Shown here piece by piece: positions 50,333 to 57,946 of a stretch of 64,000 bases of DNA (position 1 is the stretch's first letter; every line of letters begins with the position of its first letter). The notes beneath the pieces were generated by a model that was not told where the DNA came from, did no database searches, and saw nothing but the letters and a program-made list of their open reading frames with translations. A program made the position numbers and the translations under genes. This DNA comes from Streptomyces sp. ISL-43 (lineage in GTDB: Bacteria > Actinomycetota > Actinomycetes > Streptomycetales > Streptomycetaceae): NCBI RefSeq assembly GCF_018614195.1, contig NZ_JAGGOT010000011.1, forward strand, positions 32,701 to 96,700, written 5' to 3'.

Positions 50333-53122
50333 ATGCGTTTCGAGGTGCTGGGGCCAGTGACCGTACGGACCGACGACGGGACCCCCGTCCCCGTGCCGGA
50401 AGCGAAGGTACGGGCCCTGCTCACCGCCCTCCTCGTACGCGACGGGCGGCCCGTGCCGGTGGACCGGCTGATCGACGACCTGTGGGGCGACGCGGGCGGC
50501 GACGCCCCCGGCAACCCCGGCAACACCCTCCAGACCAAGGTCTCCCAGCTCCGCCGGACCCTCGCCAAGGCCGAGGACGGCGCCCGCGCCCTGGTCGCTT
50601 ACGGTCCGGCGGGCTACGCCCTGGACGTACCGGCGCGGGCCGTGGACGCCGGGCGGTTCGCGGAACTGGCGGCGGCCGCGCGTGAGGAGGCGGAGCCGCG
50701 CCCCAAGGCGGAGATCCTGACGCGGGCGCTCGGGCTGTGGCACGGGGAGGCCTACGCGGACTTCCGGGACGCGGAGTTCACCCGGGCGGCGATCGCCCGG
50801 CTGGAGGAGCAGCGGATCACGGCGTACGAGGACCTGGCCGAGGCCCGGCTCGCACTCGGCGAACACCGGGAACTCGCTGATGAGTTGGCCGGCCCCGCCG
50901 CACAGCACCCGCTGCGCCAGCGGCTGCGCGGCAGCCAGATGCGGGCCCTGTACCGCGCCGGGCGGCAGAACGAGGCGCTCGCCGTCTACGGGGAACTGCG
51001 CGAGCTGTTCGCCGAGGAACTCGGCATCGACCCCGGTGCGGAGCTCGCGGCCCTCCACGAGGCGATCCTGCGGCAGGACCCCGAACTCGCGGGGGCCGCA
51101 GGACGGATGGGGTCGGCAGGTGGCGCCGAGCGCGCGGAGCCTCGTACGCCCCGCATCCGGCCCCACGCCGGCGGCCTGCCCGCCCCCGTCAGCTCGCTCG
51201 TGGGCCGCGAGGAGGCCGTCGCCCGGGTGTGCGCGGCGCTCGCGGCCGGCCGGCTGGTGACGCTCACCGGGCCCGGCGGGGTCGGAAAGACGCGGCTCGC
51301 GCTCGCCGCCGCGGCGCGCCTGGAGGAGGCCTACCCGGACGGGGTGTGGTTCGTGGAACTCGCCGGAGCACACGGCGGGTTGGTGTCCGAGACAGTGGCC
51401 GCCGCGATCGGGCTGCGCGAGGACGACGCGGTGGGCGGCTCCCTCGAGGAGCGGCTCGCCGAAGCGTTGCGGCGGCGCACGGCACTGCTCGTACTCGACA
51501 ACTGCGAACACGTCCTCCCGGCCGCCGCCGCCCTCGCCGAGCGGCTGCTGCGCCACGCCCCCGGCCTGCGCGTCCTCGCCACCAGCCAGGAGCCGCTCGC
51601 GCTGGCGGGCGAGGTGCTCGAAGCCGTCGCGCCGCTCGCGGAGCAGCAGGCCATGGAGCTGTTCGCGGCCCGCGCGGCCGCCGCCGCCCCCGGCTTCGCC
51701 CTCGGGCCCGGAACCGCCGAGGCCGTCGCGCTCATCTGCCGTCGGCTGGACGGGATTCCGCTCGCGCTGGAGCTGGCCGCGACCCGGGTGCGGGTGCTGG
51801 GGGTGGAGGCGCTGGCGGAGCGCCTCCACGACCGGTTCCGGCTGCTCAACCAGGTGCGGCGGGACGCCCCCGCCCGACAGCGCACGCTGCGCGCGGTGAT
51901 CGACTGGAGCTGGGAGCTGCTGTCTCCGGCGGAGGCGACGGTGCTGCGCCGGCTGGCCGTGTTCGCGGGCGGGTTCACGCTGGAGGCGGCCGAGGAGGTG
52001 TGCGCGGGCGGGGAAGTACCGGCCGAGGAGGTCCTCGACCTGGCCACACGGCTGGTGGACTGCTCGCTGGTGGTCGCGGCGTACGGGCACTCCGCGCACG
52101 GGGGCTCGCGCCTCAGGCTGCTGGAGTCGGTCGCGGCGTACGGGCTGGAGCGGCTGGACGCGGCCGGCGAGACGGCGGCGACCCGGCAGCGGCACGCGGA
52201 GTACTACACCGGGTTCGCCGAGCGCGCGGCGGAGCGGCTGCACGGACCCGAACAGGGCGAATGGCTGCGGCGGCTCGACCGGGAGGGCCTCAACGCGCGG
52301 GCCGCGCTGGAGCACGCGGGTCGTGGCGAGCTGGGGCGGCGGCTGGTCGAGGCGCAGTCCTGGTACTGGTTCCTGCGCGGCCGCGTCAGGGAGGCCGCGG
52401 AGGCCACCGGCGCGGCGGGGGCCGCGGTCCGGCACGCCGCGTTCGCGCTGCTCGGCGGCGACGACAGCGAGCTGGGCCGGGACTTCTCCGGAGCCGACCT
52501 CCGGGGGCGGTGGCTGCTGGCCTACGCGCGGCTCGGCTTCGGTTCCGGGCTCCCCGACGGCGAACTCGTCCTGCTCCCCGGGCTGTTCCGCGAAGCCGGC
52601 GACCGGTGGGGCGAAGCCGTCGCGCTGCTCACGCTCGGGACGCGGGCGCTCTACGACGGCGACCTCGTGGAGCTGCGCCGCAACGCGGTGGCGGCCGCGG
52701 CCATGTTCGCCGCGCTCGGTGACCGGTGGGGGCAGTTGCAGGCCTCCGAGCAGCTCGGCGTCCTCGCCGAGGTGACCGGGGACTACGCGGCGGCGGCGCG
52801 GCTGCACGAGGACGGCGTACGGGACGCGCAGGAGCTGGAGTTGTGGACGCACGCCTCCTTCCGGCTGGCCCGGCAGGGGCGGATCGCGCTGCTGACCGGC
52901 GATGCGGGGCGCGCGGCCGAGCTGCACGAGCGGGCCCTGCGGCTGGCGGTGGAGCAGAGCCACCGCCCGGCGGAGCAGTTCGCGGAACTCGGGCTGGCCC
53001 TGGGCGCGCGGCGCGGCGGCGACCTGGACGGCGCCGAGGCCCGGCTGCGGCCGTGGCTCGGCTGGAACCGGCGGCTCGGGGTGGACTCCGGGGCGGCGCT
53101 GATCCTGGCGGAGCTCGGGTAG
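50333..53122 (+). CDS. SARP/AfsR-family regulator with NB-ARC domain, ended by an in-frame TAG
   Basis: The protein has 929 residues from the ATG at 50333. OmpR-type HTH with the SARP signature (VRALLTALLVRDGRPVPVDRLIDDLWGDAGG), bacterial transcriptional activation domain (AEILTRALGLWHGEAYADFRD, to about 265), and an NB-ARC ATPase (GPGGVGKTRLALAAAARLEE; ALLVLDNCEHVLPAAA) are followed by TPR-like helices. The frame reads ...ALILAELG, TAG, then goes on as VAELRGDPAAAESLHREGL in the same frame to 53461. Relatives read through here with Tyr, so TAC has become TAG. The missing tail is about 112 residues. DNA-binding and ATPase parts are intact. Confidence 0.85.
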   Translation: MRFEVLGPVTVRTDDGTPVPVPEAKVRALLTALLVRDGRPVPVDRLIDDLWGDAGGDAPGNPGNTLQTKVSQLRRTLAKAEDGARALVAYGPAGYALDVPARAVDAGRFAELAAAAREEAEPRPKAEILTRALGLWHGEAYADFRDAEFTRAAIARLEEQRITAYEDLAEARLALGEHRELADELAGPAAQHPLRQRLRGSQMRALYRAGRQNEALAVYGELRELFAEELGIDPGAELAALHEAILRQDPELAGAAGRMGSAGGAERAEPRTPRIRPHAGGLPAPVSSLVGREEAVARVCAALAAGRLVTLTGPGGVGKTRLALAAAARLEEAYPDGVWFVELAGAHGGLVSETVAAAIGLREDDAVGGSLEERLAEALRRRTALLVLDNCEHVLPAAAALAERLLRHAPGLRVLATSQEPLALAGEVLEAVAPLAEQQAMELFAARAAAAAPGFALGPGTAEAVALICRRLDGIPLALELAATRVRVLGVEALAERLHDRFRLLNQVRRDAPARQRTLRAVIDWSWELLSPAEATVLRRLAVFAGGFTLEAAEEVCAGGEVPAEEVLDLATRLVDCSLVVAAYGHSAHGGSRLRLLESVAAYGLERLDAAGETAATRQRHAEYYTGFAERAAERLHGPEQGEWLRRLDREGLNARAALEHAGRGELGRRLVEAQSWYWFLRGRVREAAEATGAAGAAVRHAAFALLGGDDSELGRDFSGADLRGRWLLAYARLGFGSGLPDGELVLLPGLFREAGDRWGEAVALLTLGTRALYDGDLVELRRNAVAAAAMFAALGDRWGQLQASEQLGVLAEVTGDYAAAARLHEDGVRDAQELELWTHASFRLARQGRIALLTGDAGRAAELHERALRLAVEQSHRPAEQFAELGLALGARRGGDLDGAEARLRPWLGWNRRLGVDSGAALILAELG

Positions 53123-53461
53123 GTGGCGGAATTGCGGGGCGACCCGGCCGCTGCGGAGTCCCTCCACCGCGAAGGCCTCGCGGCGGCCCTGCGTACGGGG
53201 GACCCGCGCGCGCTCGCCATGGCCCTGGAAGGCCTGGCGGGCATACTCCCGCCCGCCCGGGCGGCATCCCTCCTCGGCACGGCCACGGCCCTGCGCGCCT
53301 CGGTGGGCACCCCGCTCCCGGCGGCGGAGCGCGCCGACACCGACCGGGCGACGGCCCGAGCCCGCACGGCTCTGGGCGCCGAGGCCTTCGCCGCCGCCTT
53401 CACGGCGGGCGAGGCCCTTCCCCCGGCGGAACAGCTCGCGCTCCTGGACGCCCGGCCCTGA
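53123..53461 (+). pseudogene. In-frame remnant of the SARP C-terminus
   Basis: The 112 codons continue the SARP frame right after the TAG. They start with GTG, so TAGGTG could let ribosomes restart. The sequence (AAESLHREGLAAALRTGDPRALAMALEGLAGILPPARAASLL...) has kept good coding character, which suggests the stop is recent, suppressed or a sequencing error. Confidence 0.75.
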
Positions 53462-53473
53462 CCCGCCGGGCGG

Positions 53474-53478
53474 GGCAC
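53474..53478. repeat. Left 5-bp target duplication GGCAC
   Basis: GGCAC directly precedes the left inverted repeat and recurs directly after the right one (55616-55620). Confidence 0.6.
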
Positions 53479-53793
53479 TGTCCTCTGACATCGAAGTTGG
53501 ATCGTTTGCCACTGAAGTTGGACTGATCAGGCAGTCGTGGCGAGTCGTTCCTCGAGGGAGTACGCAGCGCGCCTCAGCCGCGTGACCGAATCGCCGACAC
53601 CGCGTGCAGCCGGAGCCGTCGGGTACAAGGAGCGCACACCCCGCGCTCCCCGGCGTGGACTGCGGCCACGGTGCACGCGAGCCCGCGAAGCACATGAGTC
53701 CACCGCCTGATGGCACCGTGCCTAGGTACGACCGCAGGAGGAGCCCCGCTACCTTCCGCGGTCACAAAGCGGCCTTCACCTGGCGTGCTCGAT

Positions 53794-53875
53794 TGCGACT
53801 CCGGTTGCACAGGCAAGATGCCTGGATGCGACTCTGGTCGCAAGGGACATGCCTCAGATTGCGACTCCGGTCGCA
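53794..53875. promoter_or_regulatory. Three TGCGAC-N4-GTCGCA palindromes spaced 33 bp
   Basis: The copies start at 53794 (right arm GTTGCA, one mismatch), 53827 and 53860, exactly 33 bp apart or about three helical turns. The DNA between them is also partly repeated (ATGCCT). The third copy ends 57 bp before the GTG of the hydrolase gene. They look like a set of cooperative repressor or activator sites. Confidence 0.65.
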
Positions 53876-53932
53876 TGCGATCACGACCCGGGACCGATGT
53901 GGCATCCCGTGCCCCGCCCCGAGGATGGCCGG

Positions 53933-55387
53933 GTGACCGAGATCATCGCGGGGCTGTACATGTCCCCTCTGGAACTTCTTGCCTTGCTGGGTGGCGTCGC
54001 ACTGGTGGTGGCGCGCTGGCTTCCCCCCGCTGCCCGCCCACGCGTCACGATCGCGGCGGGAGCGATTCTCGTACTGTCCGCGATCGTGCTGAGTGTGGTG
54101 GGGATCCGCTGGCAGATGCTGCCGGTGCTGGCAGGCGCTGCCGTCGCGTTGCCGTTCGCCCTCTCTCCCCTGCTGCGACGCCGTACCGGCCGGCCGACGT
54201 GGCGGGCCCGATGGTGGCTGGCGTTGCCGGGGTCGGTGGCCTGCATCGGCCTGATTGCCACGGGTCCGGTGGCCGCATGGGCCTTCCCCGTACCCGTGTT
54301 CCCCGAGCCGTCCGGCCGTTTCGCGGTCGGCACCCGCGTGGAGCAGTGGACCGACCAACGCCGCCCCGAGAGCTTCACCGCCGATCCGCACGACCGGCGC
54401 ACGGTCGTGGTCCAGCTCTGGTATCCCGCGCAAAAGAGCCCCGCAGGCGCGCAGCGGGCCCAGTACCTCGGACGCACGGAGCACGAGGCGCGCACCGTTT
54501 CCGATGCCCTCGCCCGCCAGGTTGGCTTGCCTGGCTTCCTGGTCGACGGCGTCCCGCGTGCCCACACCCATGCGGTCTTCAACGCCCCGGTGGCCGGTGG
54601 GGGCGAACGGTTCCCGGTCGTGCTGTTCTCTCCCGGGTCGGGCGGAGTGCGTACCCAGAACACCGCCTGGGCGGAGGAACTGGCCAGCCACGGCTATGTG
54701 GTCGCCGCCCTCGACCACCCGTACGACTCCGCCGCCGTCGTCCTCGCCGACGGCCGAACGATCCACACCGAGATCGCCTCCACCGGAGACCGGGACAAGG
54801 ACGACAGGCTGGCGGTTGACTGGACGGCTGTTCGGGCCGCAGACCTCGGCTTCGTCCTCACCCAGCTGGACCATCTGGACCGGGGTGAGATGACCGGCCC
54901 GCTGACCGGACGCCTGGACACCAGTCGGGTCGCGGTCACCGGCCACTCCATGGGTGGCGCCGCCGCTCTGCAAGCAGCCCGGCAGGACCACCGGTTCGAC
55001 GCCGTCATCGATCTGGACGGCTACCCCCACGGCCCCACCTCCCCGTCCCTCCACCAGCCGACACTCGCGCTCACCCAGGCCATCACCCCCGGAACCGACC
55101 CGCACTACATACCCCGCCTCACCGAGGCCCTCAAGCTCAGCACCGCGACGAGCTACCGGCTCACCATCCCCGGCGCCGCACACCTCACCTTCATGGACGG
55201 CCCCCTGTACCTGCCGCCTGTGCCCTCGATCGTCGGCTCCCTGGACCGAACCGAGAGCCCGCACGTCGTCGCAGCAACCACTCTCGCCTTCCTGGACACC
55301 ACCCTGCGGCACAAACCCGGTGACCTGGCCCGCGTTCTGTCTGCCTACGGCGACCTCAGCGTCTACGACCCGGACAACAGCCGCTGA
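53933..55387 (+). CDS. Membrane-anchored alpha/beta hydrolase (PAF-acetylhydrolase-like)
   Basis: The product is 484 residues from the GTG at 53933, with GAGGATGG before it. The N-terminal 130 residues hold about four membrane spans (LELLALLGGVALVVARWL, VTIAAGAILVLSAIVLSVVG, MLPVLAGAAVALPFALSPLL, WLALPGSVACIGLIATGPVAA). The catalytic half shows the nucleophile elbow VTGHSMGGAAALQAA, the oxyanion region VLFSPGSGGVRTQNTAWAEELASHGYVV and a late His (AAHLTFMD). It resembles platelet-activating-factor acetylhydrolase esterases. It is the only cargo of the mobile element. Confidence 0.85.
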   Translation: MTEIIAGLYMSPLELLALLGGVALVVARWLPPAARPRVTIAAGAILVLSAIVLSVVGIRWQMLPVLAGAAVALPFALSPLLRRRTGRPTWRARWWLALPGSVACIGLIATGPVAAWAFPVPVFPEPSGRFAVGTRVEQWTDQRRPESFTADPHDRRTVVVQLWYPAQKSPAGAQRAQYLGRTEHEARTVSDALARQVGLPGFLVDGVPRAHTHAVFNAPVAGGGERFPVVLFSPGSGGVRTQNTAWAEELASHGYVVAALDHPYDSAAVVLADGRTIHTEIASTGDRDKDDRLAVDWTAVRAADLGFVLTQLDHLDRGEMTGPLTGRLDTSRVAVTGHSMGGAAALQAARQDHRFDAVIDLDGYPHGPTSPSLHQPTLALTQAITPGTDPHYIPRLTEALKLSTATSYRLTIPGAAHLTFMDGPLYLPPVPSIVGSLDRTESPHVVAATTLAFLDTTLRHKPGDLARVLSAYGDLSVYDPDNSR

Positions 55388-55571
55388 TCAGCTGTGCCAC
55401 GGCAGCCGAGGCATCCGCAACGCCATCCTGGGCTGGTCCCAGGCCGACCCGATCTCCGCCCCGGCTGCAACTGCTGAGGCTGAACCGAAGCCACCGGGGC
55501 GAAGGTCCCGGCGAGCGCACATACCCAGGGACATCTGCCGTCCAAGATCGATGACATGAACCAGCCGGTGA
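55388..55571. other. Non-coding right part of the mobile element
   Basis: Between the hydrolase stop and the right inverted repeat no gene or hairpin is evident. Confidence 0.4.
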
Positions 55572-55615
55572 TCCATCTTCAATGGCAATCCGTCCAGGTC
55601 TCCTGTCACAGGACA
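55572..55615. repeat. Right terminal inverted repeat of the mobile element
   Basis: It is the partner of 53479-53522 (32 of 44 identical when inverted); its outer TGTCCT end is perfect. GGCAC follows at 55616-55620. Confidence 0.65.
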
Positions 55616-55666
55616 GGCACCCGGCAGGGGCGGGGCACCCGGCGGGGGCGGGCCCTTCTTTCCCGT

Positions 55667-55722
55667 CACGCCCCGCCGTCACGAACGGCCGTCACACCCT
55701 GTCGTCACGACCCGCCGTCACG
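55667..55722. repeat. Cluster of five CGTCAC direct repeats
   Basis: CGTCAC is repeated about every 12-13 bp just after the hydrolase stop side of the next gene (55718) and overlaps its 3' end. Its role is unknown; it may be simple expansion. Confidence 0.45.
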
Positions 55723-56620
55723 CCGAGGTCTTGATGCCGCTGAGGAAGGGCTCGACCGCCTCGCGCCAGGCGGTCGGCTGGTCGTAGTGGAGGTAGTGGC
55801 CGGCGTCGGGGATCTCCGCGTACTGGCCGGCGGGAAGGACGCGGACCATCTCCTGCGCCTCCGCGCGGCCCAGCTCGCCGTCCAGGCCGCGGACGACCAG
55901 GGTCGGGCAGCGGACCTGGGCGAGTTCCTCCCAGTGCGCGTCGTGGACCCACGTCTCGCGCGCGGTCAGCATCTGGCGGCGCGAGAACAGCGGGCGCCAG
56001 CCGTCGTCGGCCTCGTGCATCACCTCGGCGAAGAACGCCCCGCGGCCGGGATCCGGGCGCTCGACACGCGGATCGTCCTCGCCGAACCAGCGCCGGGCGG
56101 CGTCCTGCGTGGGGAACGGCAGGGGCCAGCGGCGGAACCAGTCCTCCCACTCCTGCTGCGAGGCCTCCCCGAGGGCCGACGCCCGCATGTCGCAGATCAC
56201 CAGGGCCGCGACGAGGTCGGGGCGCCGGGCCGCGAGCTGCCAGGCCGTGAGCGCGCCCATGGAGTGGCCGATCAGGGCCACGGGGGCGAGGCCGAGCTGC
56301 TCGATGACGGCTTCGGCATCGGCCACGAAGGCCTCCCGCGCATAGGAGGTGGAGCTTCCGGATCCGGCCGGGGGACGCTCGCTCTGGCCGTGACCGCGCT
56401 GGTCGAAGGCCACCACGCGGCGGCTCGCGCCGAGCCAGCGGGCGGTGCCGGCCCAGTGGAAGGCGCGGCCCATCAGGCCGTGGAGTAAGAGGGCCGCGGG
56501 CTCCTCCGGCGACTCCGCGGCCGCCGACCGGAACTCCCAGGCGGCCAGGCGCACGCCATCGGCCCCTGTCACATCGAAGCGCTGTACCACCGCGGATGCA
56601 CCCCCTTCGCTCTCGGCCAC
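55718..56620 (-). CDS. Alpha/beta hydrolase
   Basis: The product is about 300 residues from the GTG at 56618-56620, where GGGGG lies about 9 bases upstream; a TTG at 56687-56689 is in frame but lacks such a site. It has ALLLHGLMGRAFHWAGTARWLG (oxyanion), VVAFDQRGHGQSERP, the nucleophile LIGHSMGALTAWQLAARRP, and the late DAGHYLHYDQP with the catalytic His. Likely an esterase or related hydrolase. It lies downstream of dmdR1 on the same strand but behind a terminator. Confidence 0.88.
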   Translation of the reverse strand: MAESEGGASAVVQRFDVTGADGVRLAAWEFRSAAAESPEEPAALLLHGLMGRAFHWAGTARWLGASRRVVAFDQRGHGQSERPPAGSGSSTSYAREAFVADAEAVIEQLGLAPVALIGHSMGALTAWQLAARRPDLVAALVICDMRASALGEASQQEWEDWFRRWPLPFPTQDAARRWFGEDDPRVERPDPGRGAFFAEVMHEADDGWRPLFSRRQMLTARETWVHDAHWEELAQVRCPTLVVRGLDGELGRAEAQEMVRVLPAGQYAEIPDAGHYLHYDQPTAWREAVEPFLSGIKTSA

Positions 56621-56986
56621 AGTATCGAACCCCCATTCGAAAACGGGGTTCTGGCCGACAACACCGCTCTTTCGAGTGACCTTGCTCAAGGATTGGCCGG
56701 CGCTGCCGATGGAGATCCTTTCAACAGGGAGGCGGGCCGCTCGGGGAAGACGGTCCGAAGGGGATGACCTTGAGAGCTCGGGGCTCCAGGTCAGACAGGG
56801 GAGGACTGGTCCCGGCGCCGCGAGGCGCCGGGACCACCCACATCCATACCCATCCGCACCGCTCCACGCCGACCGACACCGGCGGGATTCGCTCGCAGAG
56901 GCGACCCGACCGAACGCATGTGCGTCAGCGCCCTGTTTCAGGCCGTCAGCGCCCTTCGGCGACCCCCAGCACCCCCACGGCGACCC
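56621..56986. other. Intergenic stretch between dmdR1 and the hydrolase gene
   Basis: The 366 bp contain the terminator at 56807-56836 and the hydrolase promoter region. Apart from the 5' part of the antisense ORF (from 56918), no gene is seen. Confidence 0.45.
56807..56836. terminator. Perfect 13-bp hairpin with a 4-base loop downstream of dmdR1
   Basis: The arms 56807-56819 and 56824-56836 are exact complements around GCGA. The hairpin is 150 bp past the dmdR1 stop. Confidence 0.75.
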
Positions 56987-57724
56987 TCAGCGCTTGGCCA
57001 CGAACACGTGCGAGGCGATCTCCACCGCCAGCTCCGCCGCCTCGCCACCGCTGCCGACGAGCACACCGCCCGGCGACTCGGTCACGCTCACCACCGAGCC
57101 GGGCTGCACGCCGGCCCGCCGCAGCGTGTACATCAGCTGCGCGTCCGTCTGGATCGGCTCGCCGATCCGGCGGATGACGACGGTCTTGCCCTCGGCACCC
57201 GGGTCGAGCTCGGCCAGGCTGACCATGCCCTCCTCCAGGAACGGGTCCGCCTCGGCCTTCTCCCCCAGCTCCTCGAGACCCGGGATCGGGTTGCCGTACG
57301 GCGACTCGGTCGGGTGACGCAGCAGCTCCAGCACCCGCCGCTCCACCGCCTCGCTCATCACGTGCTCCCAGCGGCAGGCCTCGGCGTGCACCTGCTCCCA
57401 CTCCAGGCCGATGACGTCGACGAGCAGGCACTCCGCGAGGCGGTGCTTGCGCATCACGCGCGTCGCCAGCCGCCGCCCCTCCTCGGTGAGCTCCAGGTGC
57501 CGGTCGCTTGCGACGGCCACCAGGCCGTCCCGCTCCATCCGCGCCACCGTCTGGCTCACCGTCGGGCCGCTCTGGTCGAGCCGCTCGGCGATACGGGCGC
57601 GCATGGGGACCACACCTTCCTCTTCCAGCTCGAGGATGGTGCGGAGATACATCTCCGTGGTATCGATCAGTCCGGACATTCGTGCCCCTCGGATTGCGTG
57701 CGCTGGCCCTGCCCCCAATTCTGA
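56918..57724 (+). CDS. Long ORF antisense to dmdR1 (Adm-like)
   Basis: The 268-codon frame lies antiparallel to the whole dmdR1 gene. In S. coelicolor I recall a report that the strand opposite dmdR1 encodes Adm proteins that affect siderophore and antibiotic production. Here a long open frame is kept, but GC-rich genes often give such shadows, so expression is not shown. The product would be His/Arg/Pro-rich (HPPLHRLAHHVLPAAGLG) with no known domain. Confidence 0.35.
   Translation: MCVSALFQAVSALRRPPAPPRRPSALGHEHVRGDLHRQLRRLATAADEHTARRLGHAHHRAGLHAGPPQRVHQLRVRLDRLADPADDDGLALGTRVELGQADHALLQERVRLGLLPQLLETRDRVAVRRLGRVTQQLQHPPLHRLAHHVLPAAGLGVHLLPLQADDVDEQALREAVLAHHARRQPPPLLGELQVPVACDGHQAVPLHPRHRLAHRRAALVEPLGDTGAHGDHTFLFQLEDGAEIHLRGIDQSGHSCPSDCVRWPCPQF
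56987..57679 (-). CDS. dmdR1: Iron-dependent DtxR-family repressor DmdR1
   Basis: The product is 230 residues from the ATG at 57677-57679. The winged helix is LIDTTEMYLRTILELEEEGVVPMRARIAERLDQSGPTVSQTVARMERDGLV. The dimer and metal part, MRKHRLAECLLVDVIGLEWEQVHAEACRWEHVMSEAVERRVLELL, carries Cys102-type and His ligands. A C-terminal SH3-like domain (VSVTESPGGVLVGSGGEAAEL) follows. It represses siderophore and iron genes when Fe(II) is bound. Length and sequence match DmdR1. No clear iron box was seen in front of its own start. Confidence 0.92.
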   Translation of the reverse strand: MSGLIDTTEMYLRTILELEEEGVVPMRARIAERLDQSGPTVSQTVARMERDGLVAVASDRHLELTEEGRRLATRVMRKHRLAECLLVDVIGLEWEQVHAEACRWEHVMSEAVERRVLELLRHPTESPYGNPIPGLEELGEKAEADPFLEEGMVSLAELDPGAEGKTVVIRRIGEPIQTDAQLMYTLRRAGVQPGSVVSVTESPGGVLVGSGGEAAELAVEIASHVFVAKR

Positions 57725-57858
57725 CGCATCAGGCCGACAACCGTCCCGTACCGGAGGGCAAGGGCCGTTCCGGAGTGCCCGAAACCCGCCTCGGGACCTC
57801 TCGGCGTCTCGCATTCCGGATGCCGCCGGGCCTTTCGCGCCGTGGATTGACGTTCGTA

Positions 57859-57888
57859 TTGACACGCCCTTGGTCCAGACCGCACGGT
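57859..57888 (+). promoter_or_regulatory. Promoter with DasR-like site before the SIS gene
   Basis: TTGACA (57859-57864) and a weak CACGGT (57883-57888) are 18 bp apart. Within the spacer, CTTGGTCCAGACCGCA (57869-57884) matches the DasR core TGGTCTAGACC with one change. A regulator bound there would block RNA polymerase. Confidence 0.45.
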
Positions 57889-57946
57889 GAGCGGCGGACA
57901 CGGACGACAACCTCACCCCAACTCCCACCCGGAAGGCCATCGGCGT

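Larger units (their letters stand above)
53479..55615. mobile_element. 2,137-bp transposon-like element carrying an alpha/beta hydrolase
   Basis: The ends start TGTCCT and finish AGGACA. The outer 44 bp at 53479-53522 and 55572-55615 are inverted repeats that match in 32 of 44 positions without gaps. A GGCAC duplication flanks both ends. The left end also has GAAGTTGGA twice, 21 bp apart, like the multiple end repeats of the IS21 family. No transposase is present. Inside are three operator-like palindromes and one gene (53933-55387). It would need a transposase in trans. The family is not certain. Confidence 0.7.

Noticed and set aside
50225..53716. A 1,163-codon minus-strand frame over the SARP gene, and similar giant frames over 4179-6566 and 46674-48755
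   Set aside because: They are mirror frames of strongly coding genes with clear domains; their translations are low-complexity Gly/Arg/Val and match no family.
53536..53790. Remains of a transposase in the left part of the mobile element
   Set aside because: The frames here are short and show no DDE or helix-turn-helix motif.
57721..57733. CTGACGCATCAGG near dmdR1 as another copy of the 15-bp operator
   Set aside because: The spacing of the two halves is different (TGA...TCA), so it does not fit the consensus.
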